From contig CALCKT010000020.1 of the NCBI GenBank assembly GCA_937965785.1, positions 1 to 32,684 on the forward strand: a DNA stretch of 32,684 nucleotides, given 5' to 3'. Below, in pieces: positions 11,892 to 19,947 of the stretch (its first letter is position 1; each line of letters opens with the position of its first letter). Origin of the DNA: an uncultured Propionibacteriaceae bacterium. GTDB lineage: Bacteria > Actinomycetota > Actinomycetes > Propionibacteriales > Propionibacteriaceae. The notes under the pieces were generated by a model. It worked only from the letters and a program-made list of their open reading frames with translations, was not told the origin of the DNA and did no database searches. A program made the position numbers and the translations under genes.

Positions 11892-14720
11892 TCAGTCCGG
11901 CGTGCCCTCCCAGGGTGGGCAGCTGCACACCAGGTGCCGGTCACCGTAGGCGTTGTCCACCCTTCCGACGGGCGGCCAGTACTTGTCCACCCGGAATGCA
12001 CCGGCCGGGAAACAACCCTGCTCGCGCGAGTAGGGGCGGTCCCAGTCAGCGACGAGATCCTCCACGGTGTGGGGGGCGCGACGCAGCGGCGACTCCTCGG
12101 CGGCAATCCTCCCCGAGGCGACGTCGTCGGCCTCGCGGGCGATGTCCAGCATCGCAGTGACGAACCGGTCCAGCTCGGCCAGGGTCTCCGACTCCGTGGG
12201 TTCCACCATCAACGTGCCCGCCACCGGGAAGGACATGGTGGGGGCGTGGAAACCGTGATCGATCAGCCGTTTGGCGAAATCATCGACGGTGACGCCGTGA
12301 CGCGCGAAGATGCGCGTGTCCACGATGCACTCGTGAGCCACCCGGCCGTTCCCGCCGCGGTACAGGATCGGGTACGCCTCCGAGAGCCTGCTCGCCAGGT
12401 AGTTGGCGCTCAGGATCGCCACGCGCGTGGCCTGGGTCAGCCCGCTGCCACCCATGAGCCGGATGTAGGCCCACGAGATCGGCAGGATCGAGGCAGAACC
12501 GAGAGCCGCGGCCGAGACCGCCCCCTCCTCACCCGTGGCCGGATCACCCGGCAGGTGCGGTTTCAGGTGCTCCTTGACCCCGATGGGTCCCATGCCCGGA
12601 CCGCCGCCGCCGTGCGGGATGGCGAAGGTCTTGTGCAGGTTCACGTGGCTGACATCGCCACCCAGGTCCCCCGGGCGCACGAGACCGACCAGGGCGTTCA
12701 TGTTCGCGCCGTCGATGTAGACCTGCCCGCCGTGGGCGTGCGTGATCTCGCAGACCTTTCGCACGGTGTCCTCGAACACGCCGTGTGTGGACGGGTAGGT
12801 GATCATCACGGCCGCCAACCGGTCCCCGGCCTCCTCCGCCCTGGCGACGAAGTCGTCGAGGTCGATGTCGCCGTTCTCGGCGGACTTCACCGCCACGACC
12901 TTCATGCCGGCCATGGTTGCCGATGCGGGATTCGTGCCGTGGGCCGAGGTCGGGATCAGGCAGATGTCGCGCTCGTCACCGTTGGCGCGGTGATAGGCGG
13001 CGATCGTCCGCAGTCCCGCGTACTCGCCCTGGGCGCCGCTGTTCGGTTGCATCGAGAACGCGTCGTAGCCCGTGATCTCGCACAGCAGCCTGCCCAGATC
13101 CGCCGCCAGCTCCCGGTACCCTTCCGACTGCGAGGCGGGCGCGAACGGATGCAGACCTGCGAACTCCGGCCAGGTGATCGGCATCATCTCGACCGCGGCG
13201 TTCAGTTTCATGGTGCAGGAACCCAGCGGGATCATCGCCCGGTCCAGCGCCAGGTCCCGGTCGGCGAGGCGACGCATGTAGCGCATCATCTCCGACTCGG
13301 CCCGGTTCATGTGGAAGACCGGGTGGGTCAGGTACTCGGAGGTGCGCAGCAGGGCATCCGGGATCGCCGGGCGCCGGCTGAGCTCAGTGGCCGGTTCGAT
13401 ACCGAAGGCATCCAGCACCGATGCGAGGGTTTCCAGGGTGGTGGTCTCGTCCACCGAGATGCCCACTCTGTCGCGGCCGACGCGGCGCAGGTTGATGCCC
13501 CGCTGCTCGGCTGCTGCGATGATGCCCGCCTGGCCGACCCCCACATGGACGGTGATCGTGTCGAAGAACTCGTCCGGTTCGACCACGGCGCCTCCGGCCC
13601 GCAGCTGCTCCGCGAGGGTGACCGCCATCAGGTGGACCCGCTGGCCGATGGCCTTGAGGCCGGACGGGCCGTGGAAGACGGCGTAGAAGGACGCCATCAC
13701 CGCCAGCAGCGCCTGGGCCGTGCACACGTTCGACGTGGCCTTCTCACGCCTGATGTGCTGTTCCCGGGTCTGGAGGGCCAAGCGGTAGGCGCGATTGCCC
13801 GCGCTGTCCTTGGACACCCCGACCAGGCGTCCGGGCATGGTGCGTTTCAGCTTGTCCCGGCAGGCCATGAACGCGGCGTGCGGGCCGCCGAAGCCCATCG
13901 GGACCCCGAAACGCTGGGCCGAACCGATCGCGATGTCGAATCCCATCGCGCCCGGCTCCTTCAGCAGGGTCAGGGCCAGCAGGTCGGCGGCCACGATCGC
14001 CAGGGCTCCCGCCTCGTGCAGGAGCTCGCACCGCGCGGTGTGGTCCCGCAGCTGCCCGTGGGTGCCGGGGTAGGCGAAAATGGCCCCGAACAGACCGTCA
14101 ACATCCAGGTCCTCGACCTCGCCGATCACCAGTTCGATGCCCAGCGGCCGGGCCCGGGTGGCCAGGACGCTGAGGACCTGCGGGTGCAGGTCGGCCGCGG
14201 CGAAGAAACGTGTTTTCTTGCGCTTGCCCGCCGCGAACGCCATGTTCATCGCCTCCGCGGCGGCGGTGGCCTCGTCGAGCAGGGAGGCGTTGGCGATCTC
14301 CAGACCGGTCAGGTCGCTGATCATGGTCTGGAAGTTCAGCAGCGCCTCCAGCCTTCCCTGCGAGATCTCCGGCTGGTACGGGGTGTACGAGGTGTACCAG
14401 GCCGGGTTCTCCAGGATGTTGCGCTGGATCGCCGGGGGAGTGATCGTGCCGTAGTAGCCCTGGCCGATCATCGAGGTCCGGACCTGGTTCCTGGCGGCGA
14501 TCCTGCGCAGCTCACCCAGCACGGCGCCCTCCGTCAGTGGCTCCCAGGCAAGCGGTTCGGCCTGGCGGAGACCGGCGGGCACGGTCTGGTCGATCAACTC
14601 GTCGAGGCTACCGACCCCGATCGCCGAGAGCATGGTCTCCATCTCGGCCGGGCTCGGGCCGATGTGGCGGCGATTGGCGAAGTCGTCCGGGTCGTAGCTG
14701 GTGGGATTCCAGGTACTCAT
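11892..14720 (-). CDS. gcvP: Glycine dehydrogenase (decarboxylating), P-protein
   Basis: The P-protein of the glycine cleavage system (942 aa, single-chain form) decarboxylates glycine with PLP and passes the aminomethyl group to lipoyl-GcvH. The N-terminus FANRRHIGPSPAEMETML is the family start. The PLP-lysine is Lys697 in VNLHKTFAIPHGGGGPGMGP. The duplicated fold has an N-terminal half (about 1-450) and a catalytic C-terminal half with SAHGTNPASATMAGMKV and DGANMNALVG. The start codon overlaps the gcvH stop by one base (TGATG), so translation is coupled. It is the last gene of gcvT-gcvH-gcvP and is followed by a strong terminator. Confidence 0.97.
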   Translation of the reverse strand: MSTWNPTSYDPDDFANRRHIGPSPAEMETMLSAIGVGSLDELIDQTVPAGLRQAEPLAWEPLTEGAVLGELRRIAARNQVRTSMIGQGYYGTITPPAIQRNILENPAWYTSYTPYQPEISQGRLEALLNFQTMISDLTGLEIANASLLDEATAAAEAMNMAFAAGKRKKTRFFAAADLHPQVLSVLATRARPLGIELVIGEVEDLDVDGLFGAIFAYPGTHGQLRDHTARCELLHEAGALAIVAADLLALTLLKEPGAMGFDIAIGSAQRFGVPMGFGGPHAAFMACRDKLKRTMPGRLVGVSKDSAGNRAYRLALQTREQHIRREKATSNVCTAQALLAVMASFYAVFHGPSGLKAIGQRVHLMAVTLAEQLRAGGAVVEPDEFFDTITVHVGVGQAGIIAAAEQRGINLRRVGRDRVGISVDETTTLETLASVLDAFGIEPATELSRRPAIPDALLRTSEYLTHPVFHMNRAESEMMRYMRRLADRDLALDRAMIPLGSCTMKLNAAVEMMPITWPEFAGLHPFAPASQSEGYRELAADLGRLLCEITGYDAFSMQPNSGAQGEYAGLRTIAAYHRANGDERDICLIPTSAHGTNPASATMAGMKVVAVKSAENGDIDLDDFVARAEEAGDRLAAVMITYPSTHGVFEDTVRKVCEITHAHGGQVYIDGANMNALVGLVRPGDLGGDVSHVNLHKTFAIPHGGGGPGMGPIGVKEHLKPHLPGDPATGEEGAVSAAALGSASILPISWAYIRLMGGSGLTQATRVAILSANYLASRLSEAYPILYRGGNGRVAHECIVDTRIFARHGVTVDDFAKRLIDHGFHAPTMSFPVAGTLMVEPTESETLAELDRFVTAMLDIAREADDVASGRIAAEESPLRRAPHTVEDLVADWDRPYSREQGCFPAGAFRVDKYWPPVGRVDNAYGDRHLVCSCPPWEGTPD

Positions 14721-15079
14721 CAGCCGATCAGAGCCTTGTACTCGTCCTCGTCGAGGTACTCCTCGAGCGCGGCGGGATCGTCGGGCCGGATCTTGAAGAA
14801 CCAGGAACCAGTGGGATCCTCGTTGACGGTCTCGGGGGAGTCAACCACGGTCTGGTTGATCTCGGTGATCACCCCGTCGAAGGGGGCGGTGATCCCGGAG
14901 GTGGCCTTGGTGGATTCGATCACGACGATCTCCTCGCCCTTGGTGACCTCGGCCCCGACCTCGGGAAGTTCGACGTAGACGACGTCACCCAGCTCGCTGG
15001 TGGCGTGGTCGGTGAGGCCGACGGCGACCCCGTCGTCACTGCTGTCGAGCCAATCGTGGTCCTTGGTGTACTTGATCAT
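14720..15079 (-). CDS. gcvH: Glycine cleavage system H protein
   Basis: GcvH (119 aa) is the lipoyl carrier that shuttles the aminomethyl group from P- to T-protein. The lipoyl attachment lysine is Lys58 in VVIESTKATSGI; the usual SxKAxSxI pattern is present with Thr before Lys. The N-terminal KYTKDHDW and GLTDHATSELGDVVYVELP motifs are typical. The gene is 12 nt downstream of gcvT and overlaps gcvP by one base. Lipoylation enzymes are not in this window. Confidence 0.97.
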   Translation of the reverse strand: MIKYTKDHDWLDSSDDGVAVGLTDHATSELGDVVYVELPEVGAEVTKGEEIVVIESTKATSGITAPFDGVITEINQTVVDSPETVNEDPTGSWFFKIRPDDPAALEEYLDEDEYKALIG

Positions 15080-15091
15080 GTTGCTCTCTCC

Positions 15092-16207
15092 TCAGCGTTT
15101 GTAGGACGGTGTGATGAACGGTAGTGCGGTTACCGTCATTGGGAGACGCCTGCCGCGTACCTCGGCGTGGACGGTGGCTCCGGGCAGGACGTCCGTGGGC
15201 AGCATCGCCATGGCGATGGGGCCGCCCACGGTGGGACCGAAACCACCGGAGGTGACCTCGGCGACCGGTTCGGTGTCCTCGACCGACAGGAAAAGTTTCG
15301 CCCCCTCGCGCACGGGGGCACGGCCTTCTGCGCGCAGGCCGATCCGTTTGCGGGAGGGACCTTCGGCGAGTTGTTTCAGGATCACCCCGGCCCCGGGGAA
15401 ACCACCCTCACGGGAACCACCCGGGCGCCGCACCTTCGGGATCGCCCAGCCCAGGTCCGCCTCGACCGGGGTGATCCGCGGGCTGAGGTCGTGCCCGTAC
15501 AGGGGCATTCCCGCCTCGAGACGCAGCGAGTCGCGGGCACCGAGCCCCGCTGGGAGCACCCAGTCGAACCCCAGGAGGGCGCGGGCCAGGCGTTCTGCTT
15601 CGGTGCTGGGAACGGAGATCTCGAAGCCGTCCTCGCCGGTGTATCCGGAACGCGAGACCCAGACCGCCACACCGTCCCAGTCAAGGATCCGGGAATCCAT
15701 GAACTTCAACCCGGCCGCCTCCGGCACCAGCCCGGCCAGGGCCTCCTCGGCCCGGGGACCCTGCAGGGCCAGCAGCGAACGATCCGTGAGGTGTTCGACC
15801 GTGACCCCTTCCAGGGTGCGCAGCAACCCGAGGTCGTGATCGGAACGGGCCGCGTTGACCACCAGGAAGTAGCGGTCGCCGTGGTGGGCGAACATGAGGT
15901 CGTCCAGGACCCCGCCGTGCTCGTCGGTGAACAGCCCGTAACGCTGGCGTCCCTCCTTCAACCCGGCGACACTGGCCGGGATCAGCGTTTCGAGGGCCGC
16001 GGCGGCGTCAGCCAGGTTCCCGGATTCGGGGCGGATCAGGACCTGACCCATGTGACTGACGTCGAACAGCGAGGCGGATTGCCGTGTGTGCTGGTGCTCC
16101 GCAATGATCCCGGCGAACTGCACGGGCAACTCCCACCCGGCGAAATCCACCAGACGACCACCCAGTTCCTTGTGCAGCCCGTGCAATGCGGTGGTTGATA
16201 GTGACAT
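15092..16207 (-). CDS. gcvT: Glycine cleavage system T protein (aminomethyltransferase)
   Basis: GcvT (371 aa) releases ammonia and transfers the methylene group to tetrahydrofolate, giving 5,10-methylene-THF. Family motifs include ALHGLHKELGGRLVDFAGWELPVQF, split here as LHKELGGRLVDFAGWELP, then SLFDVSHMGQV, GYTGEDGFEI with the folate-site acidic residue nearby, and LGARDSLRLEAGMPLYGHDL. The ATG at 16207 (MSLSTTALHG) is preferred to the upstream 16255, which falls at the riboswitch 3' flank and has no ribosome-binding site. AAAGGG precedes the chosen ATG. The gene is first in the operon and is controlled by the glycine riboswitch upstream. Confidence 0.96.
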   Translation of the reverse strand: MSLSTTALHGLHKELGGRLVDFAGWELPVQFAGIIAEHQHTRQSASLFDVSHMGQVLIRPESGNLADAAAALETLIPASVAGLKEGRQRYGLFTDEHGGVLDDLMFAHHGDRYFLVVNAARSDHDLGLLRTLEGVTVEHLTDRSLLALQGPRAEEALAGLVPEAAGLKFMDSRILDWDGVAVWVSRSGYTGEDGFEISVPSTEAERLARALLGFDWVLPAGLGARDSLRLEAGMPLYGHDLSPRITPVEADLGWAIPKVRRPGGSREGGFPGAGVILKQLAEGPSRKRIGLRAEGRAPVREGAKLFLSVEDTEPVAEVTSGGFGPTVGGPIAMAMLPTDVLPGATVHAEVRGRRLPMTVTALPFITPSYKR

Positions 16208-16260
16208 GAGGACCCTTTCTGCTGACGCGCGACGTTGCTGGATGGCAAGGCCCACCCGGA

Positions 16261-16413
16261 GCCCCCTCTGTCACCGCTGCCTGAGATCGTTTAATCCTTC
16301 GGCGGACCCCGGCGGGGCCTCTCTCCAGAGTGTTGAAGTCGTCGCGGTCCTGGGGCCTGAGAGTTTCCGGGGCGGTTGCTCCTTCGGCACCGACTGGGTC
16401 GGTTCTCCCGCTA
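16261..16413 (-). ncRNA. Tandem glycine riboswitch upstream of gcvTHP
   Basis: Two glycine aptamers are read on the minus strand. Aptamer 1 (about 16413-16345) has GCGGGAGA, then GCCGAAGGAGCAACCGCC, GGAAACTCTCAGG and a closing GGACCGC. Aptamer 2 (about 16332-16261) has CTCTGGAGAG, GCCGAAGGATTAAACG, ATCTCAGGCA and closing GTGACAGAG. The paired CCGAAGG and CTCAGG cores of both halves are the hallmark of the cooperative tandem class. About 53 nt separate the second aptamer from the gcvT ATG. Family knowledge says glycine binding turns gcv expression on. The GGTCCT beside the ribosome-binding site can pair with AGGACC of the inter-aptamer linker, a possible control pairing (inference). Confidence 0.9.
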
Positions 16414-16420
16414 CAGGGCC

Positions 16421-16426
16421 AGCATA
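16421..16426 (-). promoter_or_regulatory. -10 candidate for the gcv riboswitch transcript
   Basis: TATGCT on the minus strand lies about 8 nt before the first aptamer, placing transcription start close to its 5' stem. No clear -35 was found. Confidence 0.4.
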
Positions 16427-16451
16427 CAGAGAACTGGCCGCGTTGTGGGGG

Positions 16452-16457
16452 TAGCCT
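16452..16457 (+). promoter_or_regulatory. -10 candidate for the ABM-domain gene
   Basis: TAGCCT lies about 44 nt before the ATG at 16501, giving a leader of about 37 nt with AAGGAG. It is divergent from the gcv promoter, with about 25 bp between the two -10 boxes. Confidence 0.35.
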
Positions 16458-16500
16458 TGACGAAACACTGACTCGGGACTTCAACGTGGAAGGAGACGGC

Positions 16501-16791
16501 ATGGCGGTGAACCTGATCGCCCGGTTCGAGTGCCGGGACGGGGCGCGGGATGTGGTGGCCGGCCTGATCGGGACCTACGCGGAGCACGTGAACGCTTCAC
16601 CCGGAACGGTGCGTTTCGAGGTGTACACGGAACGCGACAACCCGAACCAGTTCGTGATCATTGAGTGCTACCGGGACGAGGAGGCCTTCAAGGCCCACCT
16701 CGCCGATCCCGAGAATGCGGCATTCAACGACAAACTCGGGCCGCTGATCTCGGGGGACGCCTCCGAACTGACCTTCCTCGAGATTCCGTAA
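16501..16791 (+). CDS. ABM-domain (YgiN-like) putative quinol monooxygenase
   Basis: A 96-aa dimeric alpha/beta-barrel protein of the antibiotic biosynthesis monooxygenase (ABM) superfamily. The pattern is beta strand NLIARFECRDG, helix VVAGLIGTYAEHVNASPGTVRF, EVYTERDNPNQFVIIECYRDEEAFKAHL, then a final strand. The motif YRDEEAFKAHLADPE is typical of YgiN/YdhR relatives. Cofactor-free oxygenation of quinones is known for some members, but the substrate here cannot be inferred. The start is decided by GGAAGGAGACGGC directly before the ATG. coaE starts 15 nt after its stop but has its own -10 box. Confidence 0.82.
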   Translation: MAVNLIARFECRDGARDVVAGLIGTYAEHVNASPGTVRFEVYTERDNPNQFVIIECYRDEEAFKAHLADPENAAFNDKLGPLISGDASELTFLEIP

Positions 16792-16797
16792 TAACCT
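16768..16797 (+). promoter_or_regulatory. Promoter of coaE, leaderless
   Basis: CTGACC (16768-16773), an 18-nt spacer and TAACCT (16792-16797). The -10 box ends 8 nt before the GTG at 16806, so the mRNA is probably leaderless. The promoter lies over the end of the preceding gene. Confidence 0.6.
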
Positions 16798-16805
16798 GTG
16801 TTTCT

Positions 16806-17390
16806 GTGCGGATCGGACTGACGGGCGGGATTGCGTCGGGCAAGTCGACGGTGGCCCGGAAACTGGAACAGCTGGGTGCCGTCACGATCGACGCCGACGT
16901 TCTGGCCCGGGACGTGGTGGCGTTGGGGACCGAGGGGTTGAAGGCGGTTGTTGCTCGTTTCGGGGACTCCGTGCTCGCCGCCGACGGAAGCCTGGATCGT
17001 CGCGCGTTGGCCCGGATAATCTTCGCCGACCCGCAGGCGCGCGCCGACCTGAATGCCATCATCCATCCCCTCGTGCGGGAACGAGCCATCGAGCTGGAGG
17101 CCGCGGCCCCCGCGGGGTCGGTTGTGGTGCACGTCATACCCCTGCTGGTGGAGACCGGACAGCAGGACAAATTCGACGCGGTCGTGGTGGTGGACACCAC
17201 GGTCGAGGAGCAGCTGCGCAGGTTGACGCGACGTGACGGTCTTACGAGAGCCGAGGCCGAGCAGCGGGTGGCCGCCCAGGCCAGCCGTGAGGAACGGCTG
17301 GGGGCGGCAACGCACGTCATCGACAGCTCCGGTCCGGTCCGGGAGACCATGAGGCAGGTCGGTGAGCTGTGGCGGAGCCTCTCGGCGTGA
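16806..17390 (+). CDS. coaE: Dephospho-CoA kinase
   Basis: CoaE (194 aa) phosphorylates the 3'-OH of dephospho-CoA in the last step of CoA synthesis. The P-loop GGIASGKST (residues 7-15) is at the N-terminus, followed by the substrate motif IDADVLARDVV and the family motif ADPQARADLNAIIHPLV. VVHVIPLLVETGQQDKFD and VVVVDTTVEEQLRRL complete the nucleotide-kinase core. The GTG at 16806 is chosen because a P-loop kinase starts here (VRIGLTGGIA) and a -10 box ends 8 nt upstream. The gene is full length without the C-terminal extension known from mycobacterial CoaE. It converges on uvrB across 87 bp that carry a weak AAGGTGC/GCACCTT inverted repeat (17416-17463). Confidence 0.95.
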   Translation: MRIGLTGGIASGKSTVARKLEQLGAVTIDADVLARDVVALGTEGLKAVVARFGDSVLAADGSLDRRALARIIFADPQARADLNAIIHPLVRERAIELEAAAPAGSVVVHVIPLLVETGQQDKFDAVVVVDTTVEEQLRRLTRRDGLTRAEAEQRVAAQASREERLGAATHVIDSSGPVRETMRQVGELWRSLSA

Positions 17391-17477
17391 GACGCGGGAC
17401 TTCCGGCCGATCCCGGGAAGGTGCGTTGCGGGCGGCGTGAAGACCCGTTGGGCGGGCACCTTCGTCAAGGGGCGGGG

Positions 17478-19523
17478 CTATTTGTTGGCCTCGATCATCT
17501 GCCGGAGCTCCTTTTTCAGATCGGCGATCTCGTCGCGGTGCCGGGCGGCCAGCTCGAACTGGAGATCGGCGGCCGCCTGATGCATCTGGGCGGTGAGGTC
17601 GTCGATCAGTTTCGCCAACTCCTGCTCGGGCAGTTCCCCGGCCTTCAGGCCCCGTTCCCGGTTGCCTTTCAGGAGGGATTCGGTGTCGGCGTCCTCCCGG
17701 TTCAGCATGTCCGTGATGTCGGCGATCTTCTTCCGCAACGGCTGCGGATTGATGCCGTGCTCGGTGTTGTAGGCGAGTTGGCGGGCACGCCGGCGATTGG
17801 TCTCGTCGATGGCGGCCCCCATCGACGGGGTGATCGTGTCGGCGTACATGTGCACCTGTCCGGCGACGTTACGGGCGGCGCGGCCGATGGTCTGGATCAG
17901 GGAACGTTCTGAACGGAGGAAACCCTCCTTGTCGGCGTCGAGGATGGCCACCAGGGAAACCTCCGGCAGGTCCAGGCCCTCCCGCAGCAGATTGATGCCC
18001 ACCAGCACGTCATAGCTGCCGAGCCGCAGCTCACGCAGCAACTCGACCCGTTTGAGGGTGTCGATGTCGGAGTGCAGATAACGGGTACGGATGCCGGCGG
18101 CCATCAGGTAGTCGGTCAGGTCTTCTGCCATCTTCTTGGTCAGGGTGGTCACCAACACCCGTTCGTTGCGTTCGGCCCGGGTCCGGATTTCCCCGACGAG
18201 GTCGTCGATCTGGCCCTTGGTCGGTTTGAGGACGATCTCCGGATCCACCAGACCGGTGGGCCGGATGATCTGCTCGACGAAACCGTCGCTGCGCTCAAGC
18301 TCGTAGGGACCGGGGGTGGCGGAGAGGTAGACGGTCTGCCCGATGCGCTGGCAGAACTCGTCGAACTTCAAGGGCCGGTTGTCCAAGGCGCTCGGCAGCC
18401 GGAAACCGTGCTCCACGAGGGTGCGTTTCCGGGATGCGTCGCCCTCGTACATGCCCCCGATCTGCGGGATCGTGACGTGGGACTCGTCGACCACCAGGAG
18501 GAAGTCCTCGGGGAAGTAGTCCAGCAGACAGGCGGGCGCGGATCCCGCGGCCCGGCCGTCGATGTGACGGGAGTAGTTCTCGATCCCCGAGCAGGTGCCG
18601 ATCTGGCGCATCATCTCGATGTCGTAGCTGGTGCGCATCCGCAGCCGCTGCGCCTCCAGGAGCTTGTTCTGGGATTCCAGGTCCTGCAACCGGATCGCGA
18701 GTTCCGCCTCGATTCCGGCGATGGCTCGTTCCATCCGTTCCGCTCCGGCGGAGTAGTGGGTGGCGGGGAAGACGTAGATCTCGTTCTCCTCGCGCAGCAC
18801 CTCACCGGTCAGCGGGACGAGGGTGGAGATGCGTTCGATCTCGTCGCCGAAGAACTCGATACGCACCGCGTTCTCCTCATACATGGGGAAGATCTCCAGC
18901 ACGTCCCCGCGCACCCGGAAAGTGCCACGCTCCGAGGAGAGGTCGTTGCGGTTGTACTGGATGTCGACGAGATGTCGCAGCAGCGTGGAGCGTTCGTACT
19001 CCTCACCGACCCGCAGGGTCAGGCGCTGCTCGAGGTATTCCTGAGGGGTGCCCAGGCCGTAGATCGCGGACACCGTGGCCACCACCACGCAGTCGCGGCG
19101 GGTCAGCAGCGAACTCGTCGCGGAGTGCCGGAGGCGCTCCACCTCCTCGTTCAGGGAGGAGTCCTTCTCAATGTAGGTGTCCGTCTGGGGAACGTAGGCC
19201 TCGGGTTGGTAGTAGTCGTAGTAGGAGACGAAGTACTCGACGGCGTTGTCGGGGAAGAACTGACGCAGCTCGTTCGCGAACTGCGCAGCGAGGGTCTTGT
19301 TGGGCTGCATCACCAGGACTGGGCGTTGCAGCCGCTCCGCCAGCCAGGCCACCGTGGCGGTCTTGCCCGTCCCCGTGGCGCCCAGGAGCACCACATCCTT
19401 CTCACCGGAACGGATGCGGCGCTCCAACTCCGAGATCGCGGTTGGCTGATCCCCCGAGGGGGAGAAATCGGCCTGCACCCGGAAAGGCGCCACCTGGCGG
19501 CGAAGCTCGTCAATCGGTCTCAT
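17478..19523 (-). CDS. uvrB: UvrABC system protein B
   Basis: UvrB (681 aa) is the damage-verifying DNA helicase-like subunit of nucleotide excision repair. It is loaded by UvrA and recruits UvrC. N-terminal motifs are FSPSGDQPTAI, Walker A GATGTGKT, LVMQPNKTLAAQ and the beta-hairpin FVSYYDYYQPEAYVP. Helicase motifs LLVVDESHVTIPQIGGM, VLVTTLTKKMAEDLT and DVLVGINLLREGLDLPEVSLVAILDADKEGF follow, the last containing QTIGRAARN nearby. The C-terminal UVR domain (about 640-676) can bind UvrC. The start ATG has a CATAAT -10-like hexamer ending 8 nt upstream, so the mRNA may be leaderless. uvrA is 2.1 kb away on the opposite strand. Confidence 0.97.
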   Translation of the reverse strand: MRPIDELRRQVAPFRVQADFSPSGDQPTAISELERRIRSGEKDVVLLGATGTGKTATVAWLAERLQRPVLVMQPNKTLAAQFANELRQFFPDNAVEYFVSYYDYYQPEAYVPQTDTYIEKDSSLNEEVERLRHSATSSLLTRRDCVVVATVSAIYGLGTPQEYLEQRLTLRVGEEYERSTLLRHLVDIQYNRNDLSSERGTFRVRGDVLEIFPMYEENAVRIEFFGDEIERISTLVPLTGEVLREENEIYVFPATHYSAGAERMERAIAGIEAELAIRLQDLESQNKLLEAQRLRMRTSYDIEMMRQIGTCSGIENYSRHIDGRAAGSAPACLLDYFPEDFLLVVDESHVTIPQIGGMYEGDASRKRTLVEHGFRLPSALDNRPLKFDEFCQRIGQTVYLSATPGPYELERSDGFVEQIIRPTGLVDPEIVLKPTKGQIDDLVGEIRTRAERNERVLVTTLTKKMAEDLTDYLMAAGIRTRYLHSDIDTLKRVELLRELRLGSYDVLVGINLLREGLDLPEVSLVAILDADKEGFLRSERSLIQTIGRAARNVAGQVHMYADTITPSMGAAIDETNRRRARQLAYNTEHGINPQPLRKKIADITDMLNREDADTESLLKGNRERGLKAGELPEQELAKLIDDLTAQMHQAAADLQFELAARHRDEIADLKKELRQMIEANK

Positions 19524-19531
19524 GGAAACCG

Positions 19532-19537
19532 ATTATG
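19532..19537 (-). promoter_or_regulatory. -10 candidate of uvrB
   Basis: CATAAT on the minus strand ends 8 nt before the uvrB ATG. It fits the leaderless spacing seen at other genes of the window, though it is a TATAAT-like rather than TANNNT hexamer. Confidence 0.4.
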
Positions 19538-19547
19538 CGCGATGGGT

Positions 19548-19720
19548 CACTTGGGGGTCGCGAAGCAGTAGGTGCGGGGAGGGGTGGTGTAGGTGAGGTC
19601 TTCCTCACCGGTTCCGCAGGACGCGTTCGCCTGGTCGACGCGTTTGGTGACCTTGATGTTCGTCGAGTCGCAGTTTTGCTCCACTGCGAAGGGCACGGTG
19701 GCAGACGCTTCTCGCCATGC
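19548..19720 (-). pseudogene. Truncated copy of the 3' end of the LppU-like gene
   Basis: The stretch encoding ATVPFAVEQNC, then KVTKRVDQANASC, EEDLTYTTPPRTYCFATPK and a stop is a near copy of the last about 50 codons of the intact gene at 19948-20709 (KVTKRVDQANASC, EEELTYTTPPRTYCFGEPK). Nucleotide similarity is high over 19548-19700 against 19949-20100. Upstream of 19720 the similarity fades. There is no transmembrane anchor, Gln-rich region or good start codon in frame. Reading-frame breaks within 19720-19880 (for example a stretch HCLRG in another frame) suggest decay of a once longer paralogue. It lies right behind the uvrB promoter. Confidence 0.7.
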
Positions 19721-19847
19721 CGCCCACGCAGACAATGCTCCTCGGTGGGGTTCCACGCGGTCGAATCGCGGAAGATGTATCGGAAAAGGTTCCCCGGGTC
19801 TGGTCGCGTCCGGTTCTGTTCCCTGACGGATTGCGGGGACAGAGCAG

Positions 19848-19879
19848 ATGCCGGGTCGGCCAATGGCCAACCCGGCATC
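19848..19879. repeat. Long inverted repeat between the LppU-like gene and its fragment
   Basis: ATGCCGGGTCGGCCA followed by TGGCCAACCCGGCAT forms a near-perfect palindrome (one G-T position), a stem of about 15 bp with almost no loop. It lies about 70 nt after the stop of the LppU-like gene on the minus strand. No U-run follows, so it is a poor intrinsic terminator by the classic rule, but it may still end or protect the transcript. A second short palindrome, ACCGGAGAACCGGTTTCCGGT (21 nt, given as ACCGGA-GAACCGGTT-TCCGGT), is near 19914-19934. Confidence 0.5.
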
Positions 19880-19947
19880 CGCATCTCAGTTCGTGGTCTC
19901 GTGCCAATCGGTCACCGGAGAACCGGTTTCCGGTAGTGCGGCACGGC

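Noticed and set aside
11934..14978. 1014-codon plus-strand frame opposite gcvP
   Set aside because: It is an antisense shadow of gcvP and gcvH. Its composition is Arg/Gly/Val/Asp-rich without any family motif, while the minus strand shows a complete P-protein.
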